Shown in pieces: positions 6,825-14,661 of a stretch of 17,937 bases of DNA; position 1 is the first letter of the stretch, and each line of letters starts with the position of its first letter. A model generated the notes under the pieces. The model saw nothing but the letters and a program-made list of their open reading frames with translations. It was not told the origin of the DNA and ran no database searches. The position numbers were made by a program, and so were the translations under genes. The stretch comes from JAGOZV01 sp964622895 (GTDB lineage: Bacteria > Patescibacteriota > Saccharimonadia > Saccharimonadales > Saccharimonadaceae). The DNA is taken from assembly GCA_964622895.1 (NCBI GenBank), contig CAZUSB010000014.1, forward strand, positions 1 through 17,937, written 5' to 3'.

Positions 6825-7591
6825 TGCCCTGGTACCGTGTCATTACTAGTAACCTGTATACCGTTGGGGTTTGCGATATTAGCTTCTATCATCACGCCAA
6901 GTGGTGACATCATAACCACGCCCTCCTCCTTTACACACATAACTTGCTTGGTGCGTCCAAAGTAATTTCCAGACGCGCCCTGCATAATCATGGCTCCTAA
7001 GCCACTGGCAGCTGAGCGTAAATCTGAAGATGAAGAAAAGGAATAGACTATTCCACTGTTTGGTGACCTCACGATAAGAAAATAGATATTTCTAGCAGTA
7101 CCTTTCGTAATAGAGCCAAATCCCGAAGGGTAAGTAATAGAATTACCCCACTTTCTGCCTTCGGTCATAACAGCTGAAGCACTATCGTCAACTCTTATAG
7201 TGTAGCTTTTAAGGTATGCTAGATCTCCCAGGCCATCATTTGTAGCGCTTGTGCTAACACCTATCACTGGTTGCGAACTAATCTTGTTACCCTGTATTGC
7301 GATAAAGCGACCAAGCATCACACAGTTACTTGTTCCTCTGGGCGAATTTCCAGCAACAATTTTTGCGTTACTATTGCATGACTCTGCTCCCGAGCGGCCA
7401 TTTTGAATATTTTCTACTTTTGAAAACTCATGTTGTAGCTGGGATTGCAATGACACCACGCTGTCTTTGTAGCGATGGGAGTTTATAGTAGCACCTGCAC
7501 TAGCAAGTAAACCAACCGCCATTAGCCCGCTAATGGCCAAGAAAAAAGATACTTCTATAATGGTAAAACCAGCTGTAGCTTTATGTTTCAT
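6818..7591 (-). CDS. Minor prepilin with type IV cleavage motif (FimT/GspH-like)
   Basis: The protein has 257 aa. It begins MKHKATAG followed by FTIIEVSFFLAISGLMAVG, a canonical prepilin signal cleaved after Gly8, with Phe +1 and Glu +5. The exported domain is Ser/Gly-rich and has four cysteines (ESCNSN, SNCVML, VMCVKEE and the C-terminal GQC), suggesting two disulfides. It is the first of three overlapping minor prepilin genes and lies 10 bp downstream of pilD. Minor pilins of this kind form the initiation complex for pilus assembly, and in some species mediate DNA uptake or adhesion. Nothing in the sequence decides among those roles. The subtype name is tentative. Confidence 0.78.
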   Translation of the reverse strand: MKHKATAGFTIIEVSFFLAISGLMAVGLLASAGATINSHRYKDSVVSLQSQLQHEFSKVENIQNGRSGAESCNSNAKIVAGNSPRGTSNCVMLGRFIAIQGNKISSQPVIGVSTSATNDGLGDLAYLKSYTIRVDDSASAVMTEGRKWGNSITYPSGFGSITKGTARNIYFLIVRSPNSGIVYSFSSSSDLRSAASGLGAMIMQGASGNYFGRTKQVMCVKEEGVVMMSPLGVMIEANIANPNGIQVTSNDTVPGQC

Positions 7592-7601
7592 ACTGTTTTA
7601 A

Positions 7602-8489
7602 TTATAGCATAAGCGATAAGTATGCCTCAATAATGTTATTGCCGTACAGAAATGAGACGACCATACCGATAATTAATAGCGGGCCGAGAGGTATTTTTGA
7701 ACCTTTTGGTAGTTTTTTGTGTGCCATATCTGGTAAAATAACGATTATACCTAAAAGATTAGCCAAGAATAAAGCTAACAAACTCAATGGCCAAGAAATC
7801 AAAAATAATGCCAAGCCAAGACCAAGTTTAACATCTCCAAAGCCGACCCACTTACCCTTTGAATATAAATAAAACGCAAGATAAAGTCCGCTCAAGATAA
7901 GAATACTTCCGGCTAGATTTAAAAGTGTATCAGTTTTGTAATCTGAAATTGCAAGAACCATAAAGAAGTTCACTGCTCCCAACAACGTAAGTGCAATCGT
8001 ATAGCTATTTGGCAGCAAAAACCATTTCGCATCATAACTAAACAATACCGCTAAAACAACACCAGACGCTAACCAGATAATAAAACGAGCCAATTCAAAA
8101 AGACTTGTTAAGTCGTTCGGCCAAGCAAGAAATGATACGATGAAAAATGCCGCCATTCCCAGCTCTATCACCAATTCAAATTTGCCAATTGGTTTTTTAG
8201 TAAAACGTGACTTCCCACCTAGTTTTAACCAACTAAAAACTGGAATCAAGTCATACCATGGCAATCGCTTGCCTGTATCTAGGTCTATGGAACGATCCTT
8301 TAATCCTTTGTTTTGTAAAAGCGGGCTTAATCTTTTTAGCTCCTTTTCGTTAACCTTTTCACCTGCTGCTTTTTCTCCTGCTAGTTGCTCTGCTCGTAAG
8401 CGCCAAACTTGAGCGCCAGCAAAGCTCCCAAGTGCTGCTCCGACAAACCCTAGCCCAATAACTGTAATTATTTGATATATTGTATCCAT
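7602..8489 (-). CDS. pilD: Type IV prepilin leader peptidase/methyltransferase, cysteine-less
   Basis: This 295-aa polytopic aspartic protease (family A24) cuts prepilins after the leader Gly; bifunctional members also N-methylate residue +1. The peptidase aspartates are present: Asp153 in FSYDAKWFLLPN and Asp219 in GFGDVKLGLGLA. The N-terminal loop keeps LPWYDLIPVFSWLKLGGKSR, the methylase-region signature, but the four zinc-binding cysteines normally flanking it are replaced by Lys, Arg, Asp and Thr; the whole protein has no cysteine. An extra charged segment (about 30-70) lies between the first membrane span and that loop. The gene stands between the major pilin and the minor prepilins, its main substrates. 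Its ATG has only a weak purine-rich site upstream (AAGATAGAAG). Confidence 0.93.
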   Translation of the reverse strand: MDTIYQIITVIGLGFVGAALGSFAGAQVWRLRAEQLAGEKAAGEKVNEKELKRLSPLLQNKGLKDRSIDLDTGKRLPWYDLIPVFSWLKLGGKSRFTKKPIGKFELVIELGMAAFFIVSFLAWPNDLTSLFELARFIIWLASGVVLAVLFSYDAKWFLLPNSYTIALTLLGAVNFFMVLAISDYKTDTLLNLAGSILILSGLYLAFYLYSKGKWVGFGDVKLGLGLALFLISWPLSLLALFLANLLGIIVILPDMAHKKLPKGSKIPLGPLLIIGMVVSFLYGNNIIEAYLSLML

Positions 8490-8494
8490 AACTT

Positions 8495-8707
8495 CTATCT
8501 TAACTCTTTATGNNNNNNNNNNNNNNNNNNNNNNNNNNNNNNNNNNNNNNNNNNNNNNNNNNNNNNNNNNNNNNNNNNNNNNNNNNNNNNNNNNNNNNNN
8601 NNNNNNNNNNNNGGCAATGCAATAAACACCGCCAAAAATATTAGTCCAGCAATTGCCAATACCAAGACTACCTCGATAATCGTAAAACCATTTTCGTTTC
8701 TTTTCAT
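8495..8707 (-). CDS. Probable major type IV prepilin, interrupted by an assembly gap
   Basis: The visible N-terminus is MKRNENG followed by FTIIEVVLVLAIAGLIFLAV, a canonical prepilin signal (cleavage after Gly7, Phe +1, Glu +5) with a class IVa-like short leader. The body is hidden by a run of exactly 100 N, a conventional filler for a gap of unknown size, so length and frame across it are unreliable. Only a few codons ending in a TAG at 8497 are visible beyond it, and they may belong to this or another pilin. It has its own strong-looking upstream site (AAAGGA, with a TATAAT box further up) and lies between pilC and pilD, the usual place of the main structural pilin. More than one pilin gene could be lost in the gap. 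Confidence 0.75.
   Translation of the reverse strand: MKRNENGFTIIEVVLVLAIAGLIFLAVFIALXXXXXXXXXXXXXXXXXXXXXXXXXXXXXXXXXXHKELR
8513..8612. other. Assembly gap (100 N) inside the major pilin gene
   Basis: There are exactly 100 consecutive N, the standard placeholder for a scaffold join of unknown length. It falls after the first roughly 30 codons of the pilin, so the pilin's globular domain is missing. Gaps at this spot often result from repeats or strain variation in pilin genes; that cause is a guess here. Confidence 0.97.
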
Positions 8708-8748
8708 TCTTTTTTTCCTTTCGTATTTTTATAATACTTATGCTAATA

Positions 8749-8754
8749 ATTATA
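8749..8754 (-). promoter_or_regulatory. Possible -10 box (TATAAT) of the major pilin gene
   Basis: The 79-bp gap between pilC and the pilin gene contains TATAAT on the minus strand, 41 nt before the ATG. The expected leader is about 35 nt and includes the AAAGGA ribosome binding site. No -35 hexamer was recognised at 16-18 bp. A separate promoter would fit the need for far more pilin than machinery. The gap is AT-rich, so a chance match is possible. Confidence 0.4.
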
Positions 8755-8786
8755 CACTATAACTTGATTATTTAGTTGTTTTTTAT

Positions 8787-9998
8787 CTATAGGCCGACTC
8801 CATTGACTAAACTATAAATTGGAAACAAAATCGCACCCACCATACCACCGGCGACTATCGCTAAAAGCACCATCAGAACTGGCTCAATAGCGGTTGATAT
8901 AGTGCGAATCTGTTCGTCTAGTTCATCCTCGTAGATCTGAGCGAGTTTACCAAACATCTCATCAATTTTACCAGACTGCTCGCCAATCTTGATCATCTGA
9001 GGCACCAAAGTAATGATGTAGTCCTCGTCGGCCAGGGAGACAGATAACGCTTTTCCTCCTTTGACTTTTTCAGCAGCTCTTCCGATTGATTCTGATAGCA
9101 CCAGGTTGTTCATCGCTTTTTTAACAATATCTAATGTGTCTAGCATGCTAACACCACTTGATAATAGAGTTTGGCTAGTGCGAGATAGTCGTGCCATATA
9201 AAGCTTTCTAAACATAGGGCTAAACAGCGGAACGTTAAGCTTAAACGTATCTAAGACTTTTGTGCCACTCTCAGTTTTGGCGTATTGACGTCCAAAATAA
9301 ACTCCCAATCCAACCAAAATTAAGACTAACCACCAAAAATCAGTAACGAAATTAGCTGTACCCACCATAACTTTAGTCAGTAGTGGTAGCTCCTGATGAA
9401 AATCCTCATATAACTTTTCCACCTGAGGAACCACAGAAATCAACATGAATATAATCACGCCGAGCATAACAAACAATACGATAACCGGATAAGTCATAGC
9501 TCCTTTTATTTTGCTCATCATGGCGGCATCTTTTTCTTGTTGTGCGGCAATTCGCTGCAATGCTTTATCTAAAGAACCTGACACTTCACCGGCCGCAATA
9601 AGAGATAAGAAAATCTGATCAAAAACTTCTGGGTAACGCCCGAATGAATCAGATAAAGACTTTCCACCTTCAACAGAGGCTGTTATCGCCTCACTGATCT
9701 CACGCAGCTTTTTGTTATCGGTCTGCTCACTGACGGTTCTCAGGCTTTGTGATAATGGCAACCCAGCACCAATCAGAGTTGCTAACTGACGAGAGTAGAC
9801 CACTTTGTCTTTAGCTGTAATTCTATTAGTTAATTTCGCAATTAGATTTGGTGAATCATCCTCTTCGGTAATGGAAATCGGGATAAAACCCTGTTCAATC
9901 AATACCCTACCGGCCGATTTTTCAGATTCAGCTTGAACTACTGATTCTATGATTTTGTTGTTTGCTTGGTCCCGAGCTTTGTATTTATATCGCTTCAT
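8787..9998 (-). CDS. pilC: Type IV pilus inner-membrane platform protein PilC
   Basis: This 403-aa protein has the full PilC/GspF layout: an N-terminal cytoplasmic segment with the YKARD start typical of the family, two type II secretion F domains (about 66-190 and 268-390), and membrane spans at about 170-190, 221-237 and 372-395. Signature stretches are RQLATLIGAGLPLSQSL and the repeated version ARLSRTSQTLLSSGVSMLDTL, as well as AGEVSGSLDKAL and IGEQSGKIDEM. PilC is the rotor-like base on which PilB and PilT act to add or remove pilin subunits. It has no cysteines. It begins 3 bp after the pilT stop and is the last machinery gene before the pilin. Confidence 0.96.
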   Translation of the reverse strand: MKRYKYKARDQANNKIIESVVQAESEKSAGRVLIEQGFIPISITEEDDSPNLIAKLTNRITAKDKVVYSRQLATLIGAGLPLSQSLRTVSEQTDNKKLREISEAITASVEGGKSLSDSFGRYPEVFDQIFLSLIAAGEVSGSLDKALQRIAAQQEKDAAMMSKIKGAMTYPVIVLFVMLGVIIFMLISVVPQVEKLYEDFHQELPLLTKVMVGTANFVTDFWWLVLILVGLGVYFGRQYAKTESGTKVLDTFKLNVPLFSPMFRKLYMARLSRTSQTLLSSGVSMLDTLDIVKKAMNNLVLSESIGRAAEKVKGGKALSVSLADEDYIITLVPQMIKIGEQSGKIDEMFGKLAQIYEDELDEQIRTISTAIEPVLMVLLAIVAGGMVGAILFPIYSLVNGVGL

Positions 9999-10001
9999 CT
10001 A

Positions 10002-11072
10002 TTATCCTCTCATCAATCGTTCAAATTCCGTTAGGTCAACTGCGAACTCACGTCCATGATCATAGGTGATGGTTCCACTCTGAACTAGATTCGCCAAGGT
10101 GCGATCCATTGTCTGCATTCCTTGGTCACTACTTGTTTGAATAATTGCATCAAGTTGATGTGACTTACCCTCGCGAATAACGTTGCGTACCGCCGGATTA
10201 GTAATCATAATCTCTGTAGCTACTACCCTACCGCCACCAATCGTTGGCACAAGACGTTGCGAACAAACTGCCATCAACATATTCGCAAGCTGGGTACGAA
10301 TCTGCGGCTGTTGATGAGGTGGGAATATGTCAATCATACGATCAATAGACTGTGACGCACTGTTAGTGTGGAGTGTTGCAAAAACCAAGTGACCCGTCTC
10401 AGCAATAGTAATAGCCGCACTAATCGTTTCAAGGTCTCGCATCTCACCAATTAAAACAACATCTGGATCTTGACGCAGGCTAGAACGAAGAGCTGCGTTA
10501 AAACTATATGTGTCATAGTGAACTTCACGTTGTACCACCACTGAACGTTTTGACTTATGAGTAAACTCAATTGGATCTTCAATCGTAATAATGTGCTGAG
10601 CTCGCTCGGTATTAATTTTATCAACCAATGCGGCTAGTGTTGTAGATTTTCCCGAACCAGTTGGTCCAGTCACCAAAACAAGCCCTCGTGGATAATCTGC
10701 AAACGATAACAAAACGTTTGGCAAGCCAAGCTCAGTAACTGATTTAATTTCAGTCGGAATCAAACGCAAAGCAGCCGCTAGATTACCACGCTCATGAAAA
10801 GCGTTAACACGAAAACGCCCGAGAGAACCAAAGGCGAAGCTAAAGTCGAATTCCTTGTCTTTTGTTAAAATCTGTCGTTGGTCTTCGGCTAAAATTGAGA
10901 ATACTAATGTCTCCACCTGCTGTTCATCAAGAGGATTGTAGCCTGCAATTGGCGCAAGCGATCCGTCTACGCGAATCATCGGCGGTAGACCTACTTGCAA
11001 GTGCAAGTCACTAGCTCGCCTTTTGACGACCTCTTCCAGTAATATTTCTATTCTTAATGGTTGATTCTGCAT
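10002..11072 (-). CDS. pilT: Pilus retraction ATPase PilT
   Basis: This 356-aa hexameric ATPase depolymerises the pilus. Motifs are complete: Walker A GPTGSGKST (136-144), Asp box IITIEDPIEF (161-170), Walker B region DPDVVLIGEMRD (202-213) and His box HLVFATLHTNSA (228-239). It also has AVRNVIREGK (304-313), matching the AIRNLIRE element that marks PilT and is needed for retraction in studied species. Its presence separates it from PilB and predicts twitching or retraction-driven attachment, or DNA uptake. The N-terminal PAS-like region (ASDLHLQVGLPPMIRVDG) is typical. A G-rich ribosome binding site (AAGGGGGGAAT) precedes the ATG. It follows pilB by 9 bp. Confidence 0.97.
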   Translation of the reverse strand: MQNQPLRIEILLEEVVKRRASDLHLQVGLPPMIRVDGSLAPIAGYNPLDEQQVETLVFSILAEDQRQILTKDKEFDFSFAFGSLGRFRVNAFHERGNLAAALRLIPTEIKSVTELGLPNVLLSFADYPRGLVLVTGPTGSGKSTTLAALVDKINTERAQHIITIEDPIEFTHKSKRSVVVQREVHYDTYSFNAALRSSLRQDPDVVLIGEMRDLETISAAITIAETGHLVFATLHTNSASQSIDRMIDIFPPHQQPQIRTQLANMLMAVCSQRLVPTIGGGRVVATEIMITNPAVRNVIREGKSHQLDAIIQTSSDQGMQTMDRTLANLVQSGTITYDHGREFAVDLTEFERLMRG

Positions 11073-11081
11073 ATTCCCCCC

Positions 11082-12848
11082 TTATGTTGACACATCTGCT
11101 GTTACACGATTTACTTCTTCTAGTGTTGTGATTCCCTGTAACGCCTTTAGGTATCCGTCTTGCCTCATAGTTACCATGCCCTCGCGTTGCGCTTGACGCT
11201 GAATCTCATTGGTAGTCGCTCGTCTGGTTATCATATTTTGAATCTCTTCTGAGACATCCATAACTTCATAGAGCCCGGCCCTTCCACTATATCCTCCCGG
11301 AGATTGTGGCGTATCAATACCTCTAACTAAAGTATAAGCGCTTTGCCCTGCTAATGGCAAGTCCTGATAACCTAAATCTTGCGATATTATTGGCACTTCT
11401 TCTGGAGTTTTCGGCAAAAGATGACCGACAGTTGCCGTAATGTTTTGCGTTTCTAGCGGGTTAGACTGATATGACTCACGCCTTTTGGCAACCCGACGTA
11501 CAAGCCTTTGCCCAATAATGGTATTGACCGTACTCGCTATTAAGAAAGGTTCGATTTCCATATCTAGCAACCGTGGAAGTACTCCAGCGGCGCTATTCGT
11601 ATGTAGTGTACTAAAAACCAAGTGTCCAGTTAAGGCCGCCTGCACCGCCAAACTGGCTGTTTCACCATCACGAATCTCCCCAACCATCACTACATCGGGG
11701 TCCTGGCGCAAAATTGATCGTAAGCCATTGGCAAATGTTAGTCCTACTGCCGGATGTACCTGAATTTGATTAACACCATCCATTTTGTATTCAACTGGAT
11801 CCTCTAGAGTTACTATATTAACGGTATCGCTTTTAATCTCCTTGATCAACGCATATAGACTAGTGGATTTACCTGAGCCGGTTGGTCCACTTGTCAAAAT
11901 CATGCCGTTTGGTTGCTGAATACCTTTTTTGATTGCACGTAGTGCACGTCCGGCATAGCCCATATCCTCTAAATTGAACGTATTGCCAGATTTATCCAAT
12001 AAACGTATAACAACTTGCTCTCCCCAGACGACAGGGCTAATGGCGATACGCAAGTCAACTTCTTTTCCAGCAGCCCGAACGGTAAATTGACCGTCTTGTG
12101 GAATACGATGCTCATCGATCTTGAGCTCGGATAAAATTTTTATTCGGCTTATCATGGCTGGCTCAATAGATTTTGGTAATTTCATAATTTCACGCAAAAC
12201 TCCATCCACACGACATCTAATTTTTAGTTCTTTTTCAAAAGGCTCAATATGAATATCGCTGGCTCGGGTCTTTACAGCATATTCTAATATCGTAGTTAGA
12301 GCTTTACTGATTGGTGAGTCTTGAACAATTGTTTTAACTTCAGAAGCGCTTTCATCGCGCTCCTCCTGGGCACTAGCCTCCGCTGCTTCGCTGACCCCAG
12401 AAAGGTCAGCTCTGTATTGATCCAAGACGTGACGGATACCTTTTTCTGATGCCATAAAAACCTTGATTGGTCGTTGAATACGGCTAGACAGGTAGTCCAC
12501 TGCCTGTACGTTATTAGCGTCTATCATTGCCACAGCTAAACGATTATTTATCTCAGCTAAAGGTACTGCCATGAACCTTTCTGCTATATCTTCAGGTAAA
12601 AGTCCTAAAACAGCTTGGTCAATTATACTATTAGATACATTAATATATGGCACACCACTAATTTTTGCGATACCGTGAGTTAGAAGCTCATCGTCTACAA
12701 CTCCCTTTTCTACTAAAAGAACCCCGACTGGCTTGCCTGATGATTGAGCTTCGGCTCTAATTTGATCTAAACTCTCTTGCGTAGCCAAACCCTCTTCTAC
12801 AAACATATCTAGAAGTTTTGTTTGGTTTTCGTTAGTTAATAACGCCAT
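11082..12848 (-). CDS. pilB: Pilus extension ATPase PilB, lacking the zinc-binding cysteines
   Basis: The protein has 588 aa. Residues 1-150 form the N-terminal GspE/MshEN-like domain (VGVLLVEKGVVDDELL), and 185-290 the N2 domain with ASDIHIEPFEKELKIRCRVDG. The motor domain follows, with Walker A GPTGSGKST (321-329), Asp box VTLEDPVEY, Walker B DPDVVMVGEIRD (383-394) and His box HLVFSTLHTNSA (409-420). PilB powers pilin polymerisation. After RLVRR, where most PilB/GspE proteins carry a four-cysteine zinc module, the sequence (about 449-520) has none; the only cysteine in the protein is Cys212. That region is instead a longer Pro/Gln/Thr-rich insert ending in YSGRAGLYEVM, where the fold resumes. 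A weak AGGGA precedes the ATG, 10 bp after the stop of the small upstream gene. Confidence 0.96.
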   Translation of the reverse strand: MALLTNENQTKLLDMFVEEGLATQESLDQIRAEAQSSGKPVGVLLVEKGVVDDELLTHGIAKISGVPYINVSNSIIDQAVLGLLPEDIAERFMAVPLAEINNRLAVAMIDANNVQAVDYLSSRIQRPIKVFMASEKGIRHVLDQYRADLSGVSEAAEASAQEERDESASEVKTIVQDSPISKALTTILEYAVKTRASDIHIEPFEKELKIRCRVDGVLREIMKLPKSIEPAMISRIKILSELKIDEHRIPQDGQFTVRAAGKEVDLRIAISPVVWGEQVVIRLLDKSGNTFNLEDMGYAGRALRAIKKGIQQPNGMILTSGPTGSGKSTSLYALIKEIKSDTVNIVTLEDPVEYKMDGVNQIQVHPAVGLTFANGLRSILRQDPDVVMVGEIRDGETASLAVQAALTGHLVFSTLHTNSAAGVLPRLLDMEIEPFLIASTVNTIIGQRLVRRVAKRRESYQSNPLETQNITATVGHLLPKTPEEVPIISQDLGYQDLPLAGQSAYTLVRGIDTPQSPGGYSGRAGLYEVMDVSEEIQNMITRRATTNEIQRQAQREGMVTMRQDGYLKALQGITTLEEVNRVTADVST

Positions 12849-12858
12849 CTAAAAATCC

Positions 12859-13134
12859 CTACTCATTTACTTCTGTCGGAATAGAGTCTCCGCTCTCGCT
12901 GGGTACATCGCCCTCAGGCTCTCCATCTATCTCAACACGAACCGCAGGGTTAATTGCCTCATCATTAAATACATTTGGGTCAGGAGGAGTAATTTCAGTA
13001 GTAATAGCCTCCGCGACGAAAACATCTTCTTTTTTCTCTGATGGATCTCCCATTACCCAGTTGGCGACTAAAAATGCAAACAGAGCACTTACTGAAACGA
13101 TTATGATTAATAGCGCAATATCTGTTTTTTTCAT
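12859..13134 (-). CDS. Small single-pass membrane protein with acidic extracytoplasmic tail, unknown function
   Basis: This 91-aa protein has a short MKKTD start, one membrane helix (about 6-28, IALLIIIVSVSALFAFLVAN), then a tail rich in Glu, Asp and Pro with no cysteine and little predicted fold. I do not recognise a family. It sits between the pilO-like gene and pilB, the place where diderm loci carry the lipoprotein pilP. It has no lipobox cysteine, so a PilP homologue is not supported. It starts 1 bp after the pilO-like stop, with AAAGGTGG as ribosome binding site, and ends 10 bp before pilB. A small regulatory or spacer subunit of the PilN/PilO platform is possible, but that is inference from position only. 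Confidence 0.7.
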   Translation of the reverse strand: MKKTDIALLIIIVSVSALFAFLVANWVMGDPSEKKEDVFVAEAITTEITPPDPNVFNDEAINPAVRVEIDGEPEGDVPSESGDSIPTEVNE

Positions 13135-13135
13135 G

Positions 13136-13870
13136 TTATTTTACCACCTTTGTTTTTAAATCAGCGGTTTTTTCTAGCTGATAAAATACCGAACCGCTAA
13201 CGCTCATTTCATTAACGTTGCCTTGACGCAGTATAGAAATATTCTTGATGTAAACTGAACGAATTGATCGCTCTAAACGCTGCAAAGCTTCCTGTAAAGA
13301 CTCTTCAGGTCCTTCAACTACCAACGAGAAGTAAATATCCGGTAATGCAGTTTTATTTTGCTGCTCGGTATTTGTATTATCGTCACTCTGATCTTGACTA
13401 TCTGAAGTAGCCTCGTCTTCGGTTGTTTGACTTACCTCTGTCACCTCTCCACTTGCGCTATCAGACACGGTAATACTTTTTATAGATAAGTCTGATGGAC
13501 CAACTAGCAGAACTGTCTGCAACGAGGCCCCGAAAGATAGTGGGTTGTTTGTGGATGGCAGTGCATCCAATACAACCTGCAATGCCTGGTCTTCGGGATT
13601 TGCCCTTAGCGCCATCAGTCTTTCATTTGTATCTAATGCTCTAATTTGAGATTGCAACTCGGGGACATTTTTGTTACTCGTCTGTAGATTGCCGATAGTT
13701 TCAGCTTTTACTGCGATAACTTTTGCGTTGAAAATGACGGTGTGCACTAAATGATAAGCGATTACCAAACAAATCATAGCGACTGCCGACATAGACGCAA
13801 CCCATATAAACATAGTTTTATTTGCTTTAGTAATCTGAGAGCGTTTTCGTAATCCAGTTGCTTTTGCCAT
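13136..13870 (-). CDS. pilO: PilO-like inner-membrane platform protein with acidic insert
   Basis: This 244-aa bitopic protein has a basic N-terminus and one membrane helix (about 19-46). A helical segment with PELQSQIRALDTNERL follows, and then an alpha/beta domain (YFSLVVEGPEESLQEALQRLERS, followed by VYIKNISI) as in PilO. It probably pairs with PilN below the pilus base. An insert at about 136-173 (GEVTEVSQTTEDEATSDSQD and following) is rich in Asp, Glu, Ser, Thr and Gln and looks disordered. Identification rests on architecture and on position directly after pilN more than on sequence identity, which is low in this family. Its ATG overlaps the pilN stop by one base (TAATG), with GAGGGGG upstream. 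Confidence 0.75.
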   Translation of the reverse strand: MAKATGLRKRSQITKANKTMFIWVASMSAVAMICLVIAYHLVHTVIFNAKVIAVKAETIGNLQTSNKNVPELQSQIRALDTNERLMALRANPEDQALQVVLDALPSTNNPLSFGASLQTVLLVGPSDLSIKSITVSDSASGEVTEVSQTTEDEATSDSQDQSDDNTNTEQQNKTALPDIYFSLVVEGPEESLQEALQRLERSIRSVYIKNISILRQGNVNEMSVSGSVFYQLEKTADLKTKVVK

Positions 13871-14661
13871 TAGTTATCCCCCTCTTTTTTTATGTCAGTC
13901 GCTGCCGGTGCAAAAATACTTTTTGGAATACCAAGATAAGAGTCAGTGACATTACCACCATTTTTAATTCTAACCAACATATTCTCGTGTTTAACGCTCA
14001 TAAATTCTTCTGTTAAGGTAAGTAATAGGTGGAAGCGTGCTGTTTCATTTCCGTCACTATCTCTACCGTAGGTCACCTCACCAGATGTAGCGGTCTGGCT
14101 TAGTAAAGGTACGGAGATTACTTCTGACTTATTTTCCGAAGCCGTTGCATCTTCTTCGTCTGACTTTTCATCCGTAGCCTCTGGACGAACACTATAACTA
14201 ATCTCAGCAGCATTTAGGGTTTTGACAATCGCTTCTACTCCAGGATAGCCCGCACTTGTGTGTCCTTCTATTTCTATGGTAGCTGTCTCGATATCTAGAT
14301 TAAAGTTACTAATCTCTACCTGCCCCTGTCCACTTCTCTGTACTACATCTAGCAGACCAAGTGCTCGTGAGGTGATTGGTTTTCCGTCGTTAACGCCTGG
14401 AATAGCAGACAGTTGATTTTGAATAGTTAGCATCTTAGATAAATCTGTTACTCCTGATAATGTTTTGCTTTCTGACTCAATTGCGTTGTCCTGACCCTTG
14501 GACAGACCAATCTGACCTAAAATTACCAACCCTAACGCCACTATCACTCCGACCGCCGCAATTCCCACAAAAATAGAAGATGTCACCACTACATTACGAG
14601 TTTTATTGGCTTTGAGTAGTTCTTTTTTTACATCTGGTATAAGATTAATTTCTATCATCAT
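13870..14661 (-). CDS. pilN: PilN-like inner-membrane platform protein with acidic insert
   Basis: This 263-aa protein starts MMIEINLIPDVKKE. The conserved INLIP motif of PilN binds the PilM groove in studied systems. One membrane helix lies at about 23-50, followed by a coiled segment and an alpha/beta domain (QVEISNFNLDIETATIEIEG, then VEAIVKTLNAAE). An acidic low-complexity linker at about 159-182 (EATDEKSDEEDATASENKSE) joins it to a second, Thr-rich beta region of about 80 residues that is longer than usual for PilN. Its start overlaps the pilM stop as ATGA, with AAAGGAG upstream, so translation is probably coupled. It has no cysteines. The order pilM-pilN-pilO is the normal one. Confidence 0.88.
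   Translation of the reverse strand: MMIEINLIPDVKKELLKANKTRNVVVTSSIFVGIAAVGVIVALGLVILGQIGLSKGQDNAIESESKTLSGVTDLSKMLTIQNQLSAIPGVNDGKPITSRALGLLDVVQRSGQGQVEISNFNLDIETATIEIEGHTSAGYPGVEAIVKTLNAAEISYSVRPEATDEKSDEEDATASENKSEVISVPLLSQTATSGEVTYGRDSDGNETARFHLLLTLTEEFMSVKHENMLVRIKNGGNVTDSYLGIPKSIFAPAATDIKKEGDN

Noticed and set aside
8472..8762. Plus-strand open frame across the N gap
   Set aside because: It is held open only by the 100 N and lies antisense to the pilin; there is no ribosome binding site and no recognisable protein.
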